A DNA stretch of 57,120 nucleotides from Mycolicibacterium sp. lyk4-40-TYG-92 (lineage in GTDB: Bacteria > Actinomycetota > Actinomycetes > Mycobacteriales > Mycobacteriaceae), in contig NZ_JARVRX010000016.1 in assembly GCF_030209435.1 (NCBI RefSeq), positions 1 to 57,120 on the forward strand, written 5' to 3'. Shown here piece after piece: positions 42,048 to 50,104 of this stretch; position 1 is the stretch's first letter, and each line of letters begins with the position of its first letter. The position numbers were made by a program, and so were the translations under genes. Below the pieces are notes generated by a model. It saw only the letters and a list, made by a program, of their open reading frames with translations. It was not told where the DNA came from and made no database searches.

Positions 42048-43072
42048 CGCGGCGTACACCTCCCCGACGACTGGCCGGCGAGTTTGACATACACGGGTTG
42101 TCCGCCTTTTCCATTGACTTTCAGGAGGGCATCACACAGGTAGAAGGTAAAGAAGTCGCCGTACATGCCCTGCCTGGCGAGGACCTGGTAAGCGTCGGGC
42201 AGCGTGTTGAGGAAATCGTCGAAGTAGTCATGGTCGGCCACCACGATGGCGTTGGCGCGATCCGACTGCGCCACAGTCTCTTTGAATGACGGTCGCATCT
42301 GCGCCAACATGCTGGAAATGGATAGCGCGGCCGCGTTGCCGTGTGCGAGCGAGTCGGTGAGATCGCCTTTGTGCTCTGCGAACCGGCTCATCAATGACGA
42401 AAACGACGTGAGTGCCTTGTCGAATTGGCGGCTTTGGTCGCCCAGGGATCCCAGGACCGTGTTGAGGTTGGTGATGACCGATTTGATGAGATCGTCGCGG
42501 TCGGCGAGGGTGCTGGTGACCACCGCGGCCTGCTCCAGGAATCCACCGATCGCGGCGCCCTGGTCCTGAAACGCGGTGATCAGTTGTCCCGACAGAGCGT
42601 TGATCTGGACCGGGTCCAGCGCCCGGAACAGGGGGCGAAAGCCTCCGATGAGTGCGTCGAGGTCAAGTGCGGGTTCGGTGCGGCCGATCGGGATGGTCGA
42701 GCCGGGATTGATGCGCGCGAGCCCGGGGGTGCCCTGCAGGAGTTCGAGGTAGCGGTGCCCAACGACATCCTCGTAACGGATCGCCGCGCGGCTCCCCTGT
42801 GTCAGAGCAACACTCTTGTCTGCGGTGAAATCAGCTACCACCACCGTATCCGGGCGTATGGAAACGTGCTTCACCTTGCCGACCTCGACGCCGGCGATGC
42901 GGACGAAGTCTCCGACCTTGAGACCGCTGATGTTGCTGAATTCGGCCGAGTACTGTACCTGCGGCTCATAGCGGATCTGCGCGAAAACCATGAACAGGCC
43001 GTAGGTCGCCAACAGGCAGACGGCCGCGAAGACGGAGAAGCGCCATACCGCTCCCACCAAGTTGTCTCTCAC
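42044..43072 (-). CDS. mceB: Mce-family protein, MceB position (locus 2)
   Basis: A 342-residue Mce protein, beginning with GTG. The N-terminal helix is at residues 10-30, the MCE domain at about 38-118 (FSNISGLKVGDFVRIAGVEV and VVGHRYLELLQG), and the B-subunit segment TEPALDLDALIGGFRPLFRA follows. The C-terminal half is helical and ends with FFTFYLCDALLKVNG and a last cysteine near the end (SGRCTPR), forming the cysteine pair usual in MceB. There is no Pro-rich tail. It is shorter than its neighbours, as B subunits usually are. Confidence 0.93.
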   Translation of the reverse strand: MRDNLVGAVWRFSVFAAVCLLATYGLFMVFAQIRYEPQVQYSAEFSNISGLKVGDFVRIAGVEVGKVKHVSIRPDTVVVADFTADKSVALTQGSRAAIRYEDVVGHRYLELLQGTPGLARINPGSTIPIGRTEPALDLDALIGGFRPLFRALDPVQINALSGQLITAFQDQGAAIGGFLEQAAVVTSTLADRDDLIKSVITNLNTVLGSLGDQSRQFDKALTSFSSLMSRFAEHKGDLTDSLAHGNAAALSISSMLAQMRPSFKETVAQSDRANAIVVADHDYFDDFLNTLPDAYQVLARQGMYGDFFTFYLCDALLKVNGKGGQPVYVKLAGQSSGRCTPR

Positions 43073-43112
43073 TGCAATGGTCCTTAATCGATGCTGTCGC
43101 CGTAGTGATCTG

Positions 43113-44453
43113 CTATGGGGTGGGTGGTGATGACTGGACGGGAGGCGGGAGGTAGAGCGGGCTGCCGTCAGGTCCGTATTCCGGCGCGCCGTAGGGTGGC
43201 GCGCCGGGGTATGGAACGGGCCCGATCGCCGGAGCTCCGACGCCTCGAGTGCTCGGGGGCTGCGGTATGCCGCGCGTCACGGGGAGCAAGTCCGTCCACC
43301 AGGGATTGCCAACCCCGGGATTGGGCCGGATATCCAAGCCGGTGCCCCACCCGGTGTTGGTGACCAATTGCCGCACCGGGAAGTTCTTGTTGACATCGGG
43401 CAGCGATCCGCAGCCCGGCTTGCCGCCGGGTCCGCCCTTGGCGGCCACGATCGGAAGGTTGTCCGGATAGTGGTACGGGTCGCTGCCGAATAGAAAGGCA
43501 TCATCCAGGACTAGCGAATATCCGTTGCCGCCAAACACCTGGTATCCGTCCTCGTCGAGAACCTTCTTGGCGCCGACCAGGGTGCAGGTGTATTCAGGCT
43601 GGTATTTCAGCAGCAGGCTCGTTGTCGGTTCCAGCACGTTGATGGCTGTGACGAGGTTGTCCTGGTTGGGGGCCAGCAGATCGATACCGGCGTTGGACAC
43701 ACCGATTGTGCTGAGCAGCAACGCATCTAAATCGGTGGCGTGGGTCTTGATGGTTGAACTTGTTGTGGTGAAATCTTTTACAGCGGCCACTAGGTCCGGC
43801 GCCGCGGCGCCGTAGGCGTCTGCGGCGGCTTTCGCCGAGCGCAGATCTGCTTGCACCGCGTCCATGCGGGGATTGATCTCACCAAGTACATGGTTGCTGG
43901 CTGAGGTTGCCTCGCCGATCTGTTGCCCGCGGCCTCGCACGGAGTCGGACATGGCGGTCAGGATCGCGTTGAGCTTCGGTGCGTCGATCTTATTCAGGAC
44001 GTCGACCAAGTTCTGGAAGACCGTGTTGACCTCGGTGCTCACGTTACTTGATTGCACCACGGCGCCAGCCGAAATGCGTTGTGCACTAGGATTTTCCGGA
44101 ACTTCAAGGTCGACGTACTTTGCGCCGAAGATCGTGGTGGATCGGATCTGTGCACTGATGTTGGCTGGGATGTGGCTGATCTGATCTGGGAAGAGTTCCA
44201 ATTTCAGCCGTACTGGTTTGGTGCCCGGCTCGATTCCGGTGACATGGCCGACAAGAACGCCGCGCAGCTTGACCTTGGCGCCGGATTCCATGACCAGACC
44301 GGAGCGGTCGGCGGCCAGCGTGATTGGAATCGTGAAGTCGAGTGTGCCGGCGAACGTGGCACCGCAGTACCAGATGAAGGTGGTGATCGCGGCGATGAGC
44401 GTGGCTGCCCACCACGCCGGATGTATGCGCGAGAGACCTGTTGCTGTGCTCAT
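43113..44453 (-). CDS. mceA: Mce-family protein, MceA position (locus 2)
   Basis: A 446-residue Mce protein. The N-terminal helix is about residues 13-35, the MCE domain about 38-115 (ADRSGLVMESGAKVKLRGVL and TIFGAKYVDLEVP), followed by a helical domain with the Mce4/DUF3407 pattern (DVLNKIDAPKLNAIL, PNQDNLVTAINVLEPTTSLL, YTCTLVGAKKVLDEDG). The C-terminal 80 residues are Pro/Gly-rich. All A-subunit features are present, so this is a standard MceA, unlike the shorter, divergent one of locus 1. It starts four bases after the YrbEB stop. Confidence 0.94.
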   Translation of the reverse strand: MSTATGLSRIHPAWWAATLIAAITTFIWYCGATFAGTLDFTIPITLAADRSGLVMESGAKVKLRGVLVGHVTGIEPGTKPVRLKLELFPDQISHIPANISAQIRSTTIFGAKYVDLEVPENPSAQRISAGAVVQSSNVSTEVNTVFQNLVDVLNKIDAPKLNAILTAMSDSVRGRGQQIGEATSASNHVLGEINPRMDAVQADLRSAKAAADAYGAAAPDLVAAVKDFTTTSSTIKTHATDLDALLLSTIGVSNAGIDLLAPNQDNLVTAINVLEPTTSLLLKYQPEYTCTLVGAKKVLDEDGYQVFGGNGYSLVLDDAFLFGSDPYHYPDNLPIVAAKGGPGGKPGCGSLPDVNKNFPVRQLVTNTGWGTGLDIRPNPGVGNPWWTDLLPVTRGIPQPPSTRGVGAPAIGPVPYPGAPPYGAPEYGPDGSPLYLPPPVQSSPPTP

Positions 44454-44457
44454 GTTG

Positions 44458-45306
44458 TCAGCCCGACAGGTTGAAGCTGCCCGACTGCCCGTAGACAGCC
44501 AGGGAAATGAACACGGTCAGCACTCCGGCCGCAACCAGTGAACTGCGTACTGCGCGGCCGACTGCTTCGCCGACGCCGGCTGGCCCGCCGCTGGCGGTGA
44601 AGCCGTAGTACGTGTGCACCAGCATGATTACGATCGCCATCGCTACCGCAAGCATGAATGACCAGATGAGGCTCATGGGGTAAAGGAAGGTGTTGAAGTA
44701 GTGGTCGTAGACGCCGCTGGACTGGCCGTAGATCACGGTGGTGCACAACCAGGCTGAGGCGAATGCCGCTAATACGGCGACGCAATACAGAGGCATGACC
44801 ACTACTAAGCCGGCGACCAGGCGTGTGGCCGCCAGATAGGAAATGGAGCGCACGCCCATGACTTCCAGTGCGTCGATTTCTTCGTTGATACGCATGGCAC
44901 CGAGCTGCGCGGTGGCGCCGGCTCCGATCGTGGCTGCCAGTGCGACACCTGAGGTGAGCGGGGCAGCGAGCCTGACGTTGAAATACGCTGATGCGAAGCC
45001 GGTTAGCGCCTCGACGCCGATGTCGTTGAGCTGGTTGTACCCGATCACCGCGGCAAGGGCGCCGGTGGTGACGGTGAGGAACGCGACGATCACCACCGTG
45101 CCGCCGACGATGGCGAGTGCGCCTGTCCCCAAACCCATTTGGGCAATGAGCCGGAGCAGCTCGGAGCGATAGTTCAGTACCGCATCTGGGGTCGACATGA
45201 CGGTCGTGGCGTAGAACTTGGCTTGTTCACCGATGCGATTCCACCCGGCCGCCCAGCCGCGGGCCTTCTGGGTCAGCCGAGGCAACCGTGGCGCGGCGAC
45301 GGTCAC
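44458..45306 (-). CDS. yrbEB: YrbE/MlaE-family permease, B subunit (locus 2)
   Basis: A 282-residue MlaE-family permease. The coupling motif NEEIDALEVMGVRSISYLA and preceding GAGATAQLGAMRI are conserved, and the end has YYGFTASGGPAGVGEAVGRA, very like the matching region of the locus 1 YrbEB, showing common ancestry. About five or six membrane helices are visible. It overlaps YrbEA by four bases. It forms the inner-membrane half of the importer with YrbEA, using an ATPase coded elsewhere. Confidence 0.94.
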   Translation of the reverse strand: MTVAAPRLPRLTQKARGWAAGWNRIGEQAKFYATTVMSTPDAVLNYRSELLRLIAQMGLGTGALAIVGGTVVIVAFLTVTTGALAAVIGYNQLNDIGVEALTGFASAYFNVRLAAPLTSGVALAATIGAGATAQLGAMRINEEIDALEVMGVRSISYLAATRLVAGLVVVMPLYCVAVLAAFASAWLCTTVIYGQSSGVYDHYFNTFLYPMSLIWSFMLAVAMAIVIMLVHTYYGFTASGGPAGVGEAVGRAVRSSLVAAGVLTVFISLAVYGQSGSFNLSG

Positions 45307-46109
45307 AGCGTGACCTTCACGCCGACGGCGGTCGCGATGATGTTGATCGCAAAGAGCGCCACGAAGGTGTAAACGACTGTCTCGTTGACGGCGTTGCCGA
45401 CGCCGGCGGCGCCGCCGCCGACCGAAACGCCCTTGTAGCAGGCGATCAGTCCGGCGGCCAGCCCGAACAGTGCGGCCTTTACCAGGGCCACTACCAAGTC
45501 AGGCATGCTGGTGAGCACCGTCATGCCGGCGACATAGGCGCCGGGTGTCACGTGCTGGACATACACCGAGAAGAAGAAGCCGCCGACCAGTCCGACCGTG
45601 ATCACCCATGATGACAGCAGCACGGCGACCAGCGTCGCGGCGAGGACTCGCGGAACCACTAGGGCCTGTATGGGATTGACCCCCATGACCCGTAGCGCGT
45701 CGAGTTCTTCGCGGATGGTGCGAGCTCCGAGGTCAGCGCACATGGCGGTCGCTCCCGCGCCGGCGACAACCAGCACCGTCACGATCGGGCCAACTTGCGT
45801 GACCGTCGCGAAAGCCGCTGTCGTACCGCAGAAGTCAGCGGCGCCGAACTCCATCAACAGGATGTTGAACGTGAAGACGACGAGCACCGTGTAGGGCATC
45901 GCCAGCATCAAGGTGGGCAGCAACGAGACCCGCGCGACAAACCATGCTTGGAGGACGAATTCGCGCAGTGCGAACGGCCGCCGCGGGAGAAGTAGTACCA
46001 CCTCCAACGCCAGCGCGAAGAACCCACCCAGGGCGATAGCTGGCCGCGACGCGATCGATAAAACGCTCATGCGCAACCGCTGCATTTGTCTGCAGAACTG
46101 GCGTACCAA
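45303..46109 (-). CDS. yrbEA: YrbE/MlaE-family permease, A subunit (locus 2)
   Basis: A 268-residue MlaE-family permease. The coupling motif is REELDALRVMGVNPIQALV, preceded by VAGAGATAMCADLGART, and the C-terminal helices contain CYKGVSVGGGAAGVGNAVNE. The start given is TTG 46109 with GGAG five bases before it; ATG 46085 and ATG 46070 in frame are alternatives and would better match the short leader of most YrbEA proteins. It is the first gene of mce locus 2 and lies 90 bases behind copy B of the shared regulatory element. Confidence 0.92.
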   Translation of the reverse strand: MVRQFCRQMQRLRMSVLSIASRPAIALGGFFALALEVVLLLPRRPFALREFVLQAWFVARVSLLPTLMLAMPYTVLVVFTFNILLMEFGAADFCGTTAAFATVTQVGPIVTVLVVAGAGATAMCADLGARTIREELDALRVMGVNPIQALVVPRVLAATLVAVLLSSWVITVGLVGGFFFSVYVQHVTPGAYVAGMTVLTSMPDLVVALVKAALFGLAAGLIACYKGVSVGGGAAGVGNAVNETVVYTFVALFAINIIATAVGVKVTL

Positions 46110-46198
46110 AACTGCTCCGGCCGCCGGATCAGGAGTCGGACCAACAATTTCCTCAGCACCGATAGACGATCGACCACCAAGCAGCTCGATGTCGCACT

Positions 46199-46227
46199 AT
46201 ACGGAACAGTGATCGCTATCACGCTTC
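46199..46227. promoter_or_regulatory. Shared 29-base regulatory element, copy B
   Basis: The core is GTGATCGCTATCAC, an inverted repeat with perfect 5-base arms GTGAT/ATCAC, flanked by ATACGGAACA and GCTTC. It differs from copy A (34658-34686) at one of 29 bases. The second conserved block is at 46253-46277, 26 bases away as against 25 in copy A. On the minus strand TTGCGT and TACAGT, 18 bases apart, could be -35 and -10 boxes, which would place the 29-base element over the transcription start. It lies between the first mce locus 2 gene and the IclR gene. Confidence 0.82.
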
Positions 46228-46306
46228 GCACTGTAGACATGACGAAGTCACACACGCAAGCGATTGCAGGAGTTGCCCGCGGAAATACGTTCGGCGGAGC
46301 GAGATG

Positions 46307-47083
46307 TCAGCTAAAGCGGTTGCCCAGTACCCGAGCAGCGCTGACCACCGCATCCGAGCAGGCAGTGATCCATGTGTCGTCGACCCGCGAAGCCGGCGCG
46401 GTGACGGCCAGCGCACCGCGGACCCGACCGTTCGGGTCACAGACCGCGGCCCCGACGGCGCTCACGTCGCCTTCACTCTCGGTCATGTTGGTCGCGTAGC
46501 CGCAGTGGCGAATCTCATCGAGTTGGGCGAACAGGGCGGCGCGGGTGGTGATCGTGTTGCCTGTTTGAGCTGGGAGTTGCTCGTCGGGATAGAGCGTCTG
46601 CAACTCAGCGTCCGACATCGCCGCCAGCAGGGCCTTGCCGCTGGCAGTGGTGTGCGCGGGCAGCGTCCAGCCAACGCGACTCCCCGTGCGGACCATCTGG
46701 GCACTTTCGACACTGTCGAGGTACACAAGGTTGTCGCCCCGGAGAACGCCCAGATGCACAGTCTCGTTGGTCTTTTCGGCCAACTCCACGAGAACCCCGT
46801 GCGACACCGTCCGGACATCCATGTTGCGGATCACCGACAGTCCGATATCCACAAGAGCCGGCCCCGGCGCGTACGCGCGGGACAAGTCGTCCTGCTCGAC
46901 AAAGTGGTGGTGGTGCAACGTGGACAGCATCCGGTGCACGGTGGATCGCGACAGTCCCATGTCGCGGCTCACTTCGTTGACGCGGATGACCTTCTTGGTC
47001 TCAAACATCGCGAGCAGCCGCAGAACGTTGTCAACGGCGCCAATCAGGCTCGATGGTCGCTCTTCTTGTGCATCGGAGGTCAT
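46307..47083 (-). CDS. IclR-family transcriptional regulator
   Basis: A 258-residue IclR protein. The N-terminal winged helix-turn-helix (about residues 12-75) shows VNEVSRDMGLSRSTVHRMLS. The C-terminal ligand-binding domain has NETVHLGVLRGDNLVYLD, HTTASGKALLAAM and the closing VSAVGAAVCDPNGRVRGALAV. IclR proteins commonly control aromatic-acid catabolism and bind small aromatic or keto acids. It lies between mce locus 2 (same strand) and the divergent gentisate operon. I infer that it binds the shared 29-base element and possibly the 47215-47229 palindrome; whether it represses or activates is unknown. Confidence 0.92.
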   Translation of the reverse strand: MTSDAQEERPSSLIGAVDNVLRLLAMFETKKVIRVNEVSRDMGLSRSTVHRMLSTLHHHHFVEQDDLSRAYAPGPALVDIGLSVIRNMDVRTVSHGVLVELAEKTNETVHLGVLRGDNLVYLDSVESAQMVRTGSRVGWTLPAHTTASGKALLAAMSDAELQTLYPDEQLPAQTGNTITTRAALFAQLDEIRHCGYATNMTESEGDVSAVGAAVCDPNGRVRGALAVTAPASRVDDTWITACSDAVVSAARVLGNRFS

Positions 47084-47214
47084 CGCGCACCGAACCTTGC
47101 GCGATGGGCGGCCTTGTGCTCGCCAGCGTGAAACCTCACGCGTGCACCGTATCCCATCTGGTTACCCAGCCCGGTGATTGCTTGCAATGTGACGACGGTC
47201 ATGGCAGCATCAGA

Positions 47215-47229
47215 CGGGACACTGTCCCG
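47215..47229. promoter_or_regulatory. Palindrome ahead of the gentisate operon
   Basis: CGGGACA and TGTCCCG are perfect 7-base arms around one C. It lies in the IclR/gentisate intergenic region, 26 bases before the ATG at 47255. Just after it, ATAGCGACACTG at 47231-47242 resembles part of the shared 29-base element read backwards (ATAGCGGTCACTG). It is a likely operator for the divergent regulator. Confidence 0.5.
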
Positions 47230-47254
47230 CATAGCGACACTGAAAGGTCTCTGG

Positions 47255-47524
47255 ATGTCACTCTTCCTCAGCACGCATCAAGCCCCCGGCCTGTCCGAAG
47301 AGGAGATCGCTGGGTACGCCCCAGAGGTCGCCAAGAACGTGCACGCCACGTTCAAACACCTCTACGCGAACACTGACAGTGGCGCGATCTTCACGCTGTA
47401 CGAGGCCGAGACCGCTGATGCATTGCGCCAGGAATTCGAGCGGGTCGGTTTCCCGTACGACGAGATCCACGAGATCGATGCGGCAGTCGACGGCGCTGCC
47501 GTGGCGGCGATGGCGAACCAGTGA
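47255..47524 (+). CDS. Small DUF4242-like protein
   Basis: An 89-residue soluble protein beginning MSLFLSTHQAPGLSEEEIAG and continuing with IFTLYEAETADALRQEFERV and GFPYDEIHEID. This matches the ferredoxin-like fold and length of the DUF4242 family, some members of which bind nickel. The usual metal ligands are not obvious. ATG 47255 is chosen because AAAGG lies at proper distance; an upstream in-frame start at 47174 falls in the regulatory region. It is the first gene of the gentisate operon and overlaps the next by four bases. Its role is unknown. Confidence 0.7.
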   Translation: MSLFLSTHQAPGLSEEEIAGYAPEVAKNVHATFKHLYANTDSGAIFTLYEAETADALRQEFERVGFPYDEIHEIDAAVDGAAVAAMANQ

Positions 47525-48540
47525 CGACTACGGCAGTCAGCGTGTCCAGCGACGGCGAAGTCCGTCTCGATCGCCCGATCGAGTTGGCCTTCCGAGGTGA
47601 CTGGGGCCAGGCCAATATGACGCGCATATGCGGTTGGTTGGCCCAGGAAGTCGGTGACCGGGTACCGGCCGGGTCCCGTTTCGCCATCTGGTCGGGTCGG
47701 GGTGGTACGGATCAGGCGGCGGCTCTCGCTGCTCGCGAGGTCGATGTAGCGGTGATGACGCCCGCCGCGGCGGTGCCGCTGGTCCGTTCCGGAGAGATTG
47801 CCGAAGACGCCGCGCCACAACCGTTCTTGCGCGCACTAGGCCGTATCGGCCACCGGGACCGTCTGGTCATCGTCGTGGACGCCGCCCTTCCGGTACATAA
47901 CGTGGCTGATCTGATGGCGGTGGCCGATCAGTTGGTGATCGCAACGTGCCCGGATGACGGCGTCAATGGTGTCGGTTTCGCCGCCCATACCGCGCTGCGC
48001 TTGGCCGGTGCCGACCCGGACGCTCTGGTCGCCGCGGGGGCGACGTTCGACTATGACGAACGCCCGTTCCCAGGTTTGCAACACTTCGCCGAAGGTACGG
48101 CGAACGTGTTGGTACAAGAGGCGATCATGACACCGGGTTGGCAGCGCATCGCGCAGAAGCGGCCCGTGCGCTACCTCGACTGGGACGCAGCGGTTTTCGC
48201 CGGCTTCGCTGAGCACGGTTGGCAGGAACGCTCGGTGCCGGCCGGTTACCTGCCTGGTCTTGAGCACGATCTGCGCGCCCTCGATTTCGCGGACTTTCTG
48301 CTGGTCTGTCGCGACGATCTCGATGACGACGTGGCGTACCTGATCACTTGGTGCATGATCCGTACACGCCAGGCGCTGGAAGCGCAGTACGCCATGCTCC
48401 CGCCCGAGCGCTCCCCATTGGTATCGCCGATAGATCCGATCGAGATGGCGAACACGCCAATTCCGTTGCACTCGGCCGCTGAACGCGCATACAAGGATGT
48501 CGGCGCATCTGCCAGCGCGCCTTCCGCGATGTGGGGCTAG
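47521..48540 (+). CDS. TAXI/periplasmic-binding-fold protein without signal peptide
   Basis: A 339-residue protein whose course resembles TAXI-type solute-binding proteins of TRAP transporters: WSGRGGTDQAAALAAREVDV, a domain crossing near LPVHNVADLMAVADQ, and the characteristic PIPLHSAAERAYKDVG close to the end. No signal peptide or lipobox is present and no TRAP permease lies nearby, so it probably works in the cytoplasm. Some aromatic decarboxylases (4,5-dihydroxyphthalate decarboxylase, Pht5) share the binding-protein fold, so an enzyme role is possible; an intracellular carrier or sensor is the alternative. It begins with GTG overlapping the previous stop by four bases. Confidence 0.62.
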   Translation: MTTTAVSVSSDGEVRLDRPIELAFRGDWGQANMTRICGWLAQEVGDRVPAGSRFAIWSGRGGTDQAAALAAREVDVAVMTPAAAVPLVRSGEIAEDAAPQPFLRALGRIGHRDRLVIVVDAALPVHNVADLMAVADQLVIATCPDDGVNGVGFAAHTALRLAGADPDALVAAGATFDYDERPFPGLQHFAEGTANVLVQEAIMTPGWQRIAQKRPVRYLDWDAAVFAGFAEHGWQERSVPAGYLPGLEHDLRALDFADFLLVCRDDLDDDVAYLITWCMIRTRQALEAQYAMLPPERSPLVSPIDPIEMANTPIPLHSAAERAYKDVGASASAPSAMWG

Positions 48541-48590
48541 GGCAACGCGGGCACCGCCATCATCGGGGCCCGCACAGTTAGGAGTGACCC

Positions 48591-48926
48591 GTGACTTATG
48601 TAATCAACGACGCTTGCATCGGCGAGATGGACGGCTCGTGCGTGGAGGTCTGCCCGGTCGACTGCATTTACGAGGGGCTGACCAAGCGGTACATCCATCC
48701 CCGCGAATGCGTGGAATGCGGTGCGTGCCTGTCGACTTGCCCGGTCGACGCCATTCTGACGCCAGACGAATTCAACGATGCGCCGGATGTGTTCGAAGAC
48801 AACGCGCGATTCTTCGATGAGCCACTGCCCGGACGCGAACAGCCGCTAGGAGACCCCGGCGGCGCCACCCCCCTCGGCCCAATCGGTGTCGACACGCCCC
48901 GTGTGGGCCCGAGAAAGGACAAATGA
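48591..48926 (+). CDS. Ferredoxin, 7Fe/8Fe type, with extended tail
   Basis: A 111-residue ferredoxin with two cluster motifs. The first is C9-x7-C17-x3-C21-x3-C25 (CIGEMDGSCVEVCPVDC), which fits a 3Fe-4S or modified 4Fe-4S site as in FdxA; the second is C40-x2-C43-x2-C46-x3-C50 (CVECGACLSTCP), a 4Fe-4S site. The last 45 residues are Pro/Gly-rich and unlike a ferredoxin core. It begins with GTG after TTAGGAG and overlaps the next gene by four bases. Its redox partner is unclear: the following hydroxylase uses NADH directly and no Rieske oxygenase is coded here. Confidence 0.9.
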   Translation: MTYVINDACIGEMDGSCVEVCPVDCIYEGLTKRYIHPRECVECGACLSTCPVDAILTPDEFNDAPDVFEDNARFFDEPLPGREQPLGDPGGATPLGPIGVDTPRVGPRKDK

Positions 48927-50104
48927 TGCGGATCCCCCTACTCATTGTGGGAGGCGGTATCGGCGGCATGTCGGCTGCCGTCGCACTCGCACACGCCGGT
49001 TTCGCCGTTCACGTGGTCGAACAGGCCTCGGAATTCAGCGAGATCGGGGCTGGAATCCAATTGGCCCCCAACGCGATGCGAATTCTCGACGGTCTCGGAT
49101 TGCTTTCGGAGATCAACAAGATCGCCGTACAGCCGAGTTCTCTGATCTTCCACGACATCGACACCGGTGCGAAGCTGACGACCGTGGACATGGGTGAGCC
49201 GTTCATTCAGCGCTACGGATACCCCTACACCGTCCTGCACCGTGGCGATCTGCTCGAGGTACTGCTGGCTGCCTGCCGCGCCAATGACCGAATCACCTTG
49301 GAACCAAACAAGGCTATGACGGACATCAGCGATCAAGGTGACTGGGCACGCGTCGAATTCGCCGACGGAACGTCCTACGAGTGTGACGCCGTCGTGGGTG
49401 CTGACGGACTATGGTCGAAAACCCGTCGTCTGGTATCAGACGATCAGCCTGTCTGTTCGTCCTACGTTGCCTACCGTGGTGCGGTTCCGATCGCCGATCT
49501 ACCAGTGCGGCACGACGACGATGCCGAGATCATCTGGATCGGGCCGGACCGGCACCTGGTTCAGTACCCGATTCGCGGCGGCGAGCTCTACAACCAGGTC
49601 GCGGTTTTCCACAGTCACCGATACCGGCCAGGCATGGAGAACGACACCGACTGGGGCACGCCAGACGAGCTCGACGAGCATTTTGGAGTGGCGTGCGAAC
49701 AGGTGCGCGCGTCGGTGACCTTGTTCAAGCGGGAACGGCGCTGGCCAATGTTTGACCGTGAGCCGATCGACAATTGGACCACTGGACGCATCACCTTGCT
49801 CGGCGACGCCGCGCACCCCATGCTGCAGTATTTGGCCCAAGGCGCTTGCCAGGCGATCGAGGATGCCGGTTGCCTGGCCGAGTACATGGTCAAGCACGAC
49901 GGCGATATTGTCGAAGCCTTCGCCTCCTATCAGCAGGACCGGCTACCGCGAACAGCAGAGGTCCAAACCATCGCGCGGGCATGGGGCGAAATCTGGCACG
50001 CGTCCGACGCGATCGTGCCCGCATTGCGCAACCGGGTCTTGGCGCGCAGCTCCGACGAGAACTACGCCGATCTCGACTGGCTCTACCAAGCAAAGGTGTT
50101 GTGA
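48923..50104 (+). CDS. 3-hydroxybenzoate 6-hydroxylase-like FAD monooxygenase
   Basis: A 393-residue class A flavoprotein monooxygenase. The FAD motif is GGGIGGMSAAVALAHAG at residues 10-26, the DG motif VVGADGLWSKTR, and the second FAD motif LLGDAAHPMLQYLAQGACQ. The segments HLVQYPIRGGELYNQVAVF and WPMFDREPIDNW match what I recall of the Rhodococcus 3-hydroxybenzoate 6-hydroxylase, including the active-site His and Tyr (HLVQY) and Gln (LQYLA). It should convert 3-hydroxybenzoate to gentisate using NADH and oxygen. Salicylate hydroxylase is the alternative, but the neighbouring gentisate dioxygenase supports this call. Confidence 0.88.
   Translation: MMRIPLLIVGGGIGGMSAAVALAHAGFAVHVVEQASEFSEIGAGIQLAPNAMRILDGLGLLSEINKIAVQPSSLIFHDIDTGAKLTTVDMGEPFIQRYGYPYTVLHRGDLLEVLLAACRANDRITLEPNKAMTDISDQGDWARVEFADGTSYECDAVVGADGLWSKTRRLVSDDQPVCSSYVAYRGAVPIADLPVRHDDDAEIIWIGPDRHLVQYPIRGGELYNQVAVFHSHRYRPGMENDTDWGTPDELDEHFGVACEQVRASVTLFKRERRWPMFDREPIDNWTTGRITLLGDAAHPMLQYLAQGACQAIEDAGCLAEYMVKHDGDIVEAFASYQQDRLPRTAEVQTIARAWGEIWHASDAIVPALRNRVLARSSDENYADLDWLYQAKVL

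Noticed and set aside
49774..50100. N-terminal extension of the class II aldolase-like protein
   Set aside because: The extra residues are read from another frame of the hydroxylase gene and are Arg-rich; the domain begins at the GTG overlapping the hydroxylase stop.
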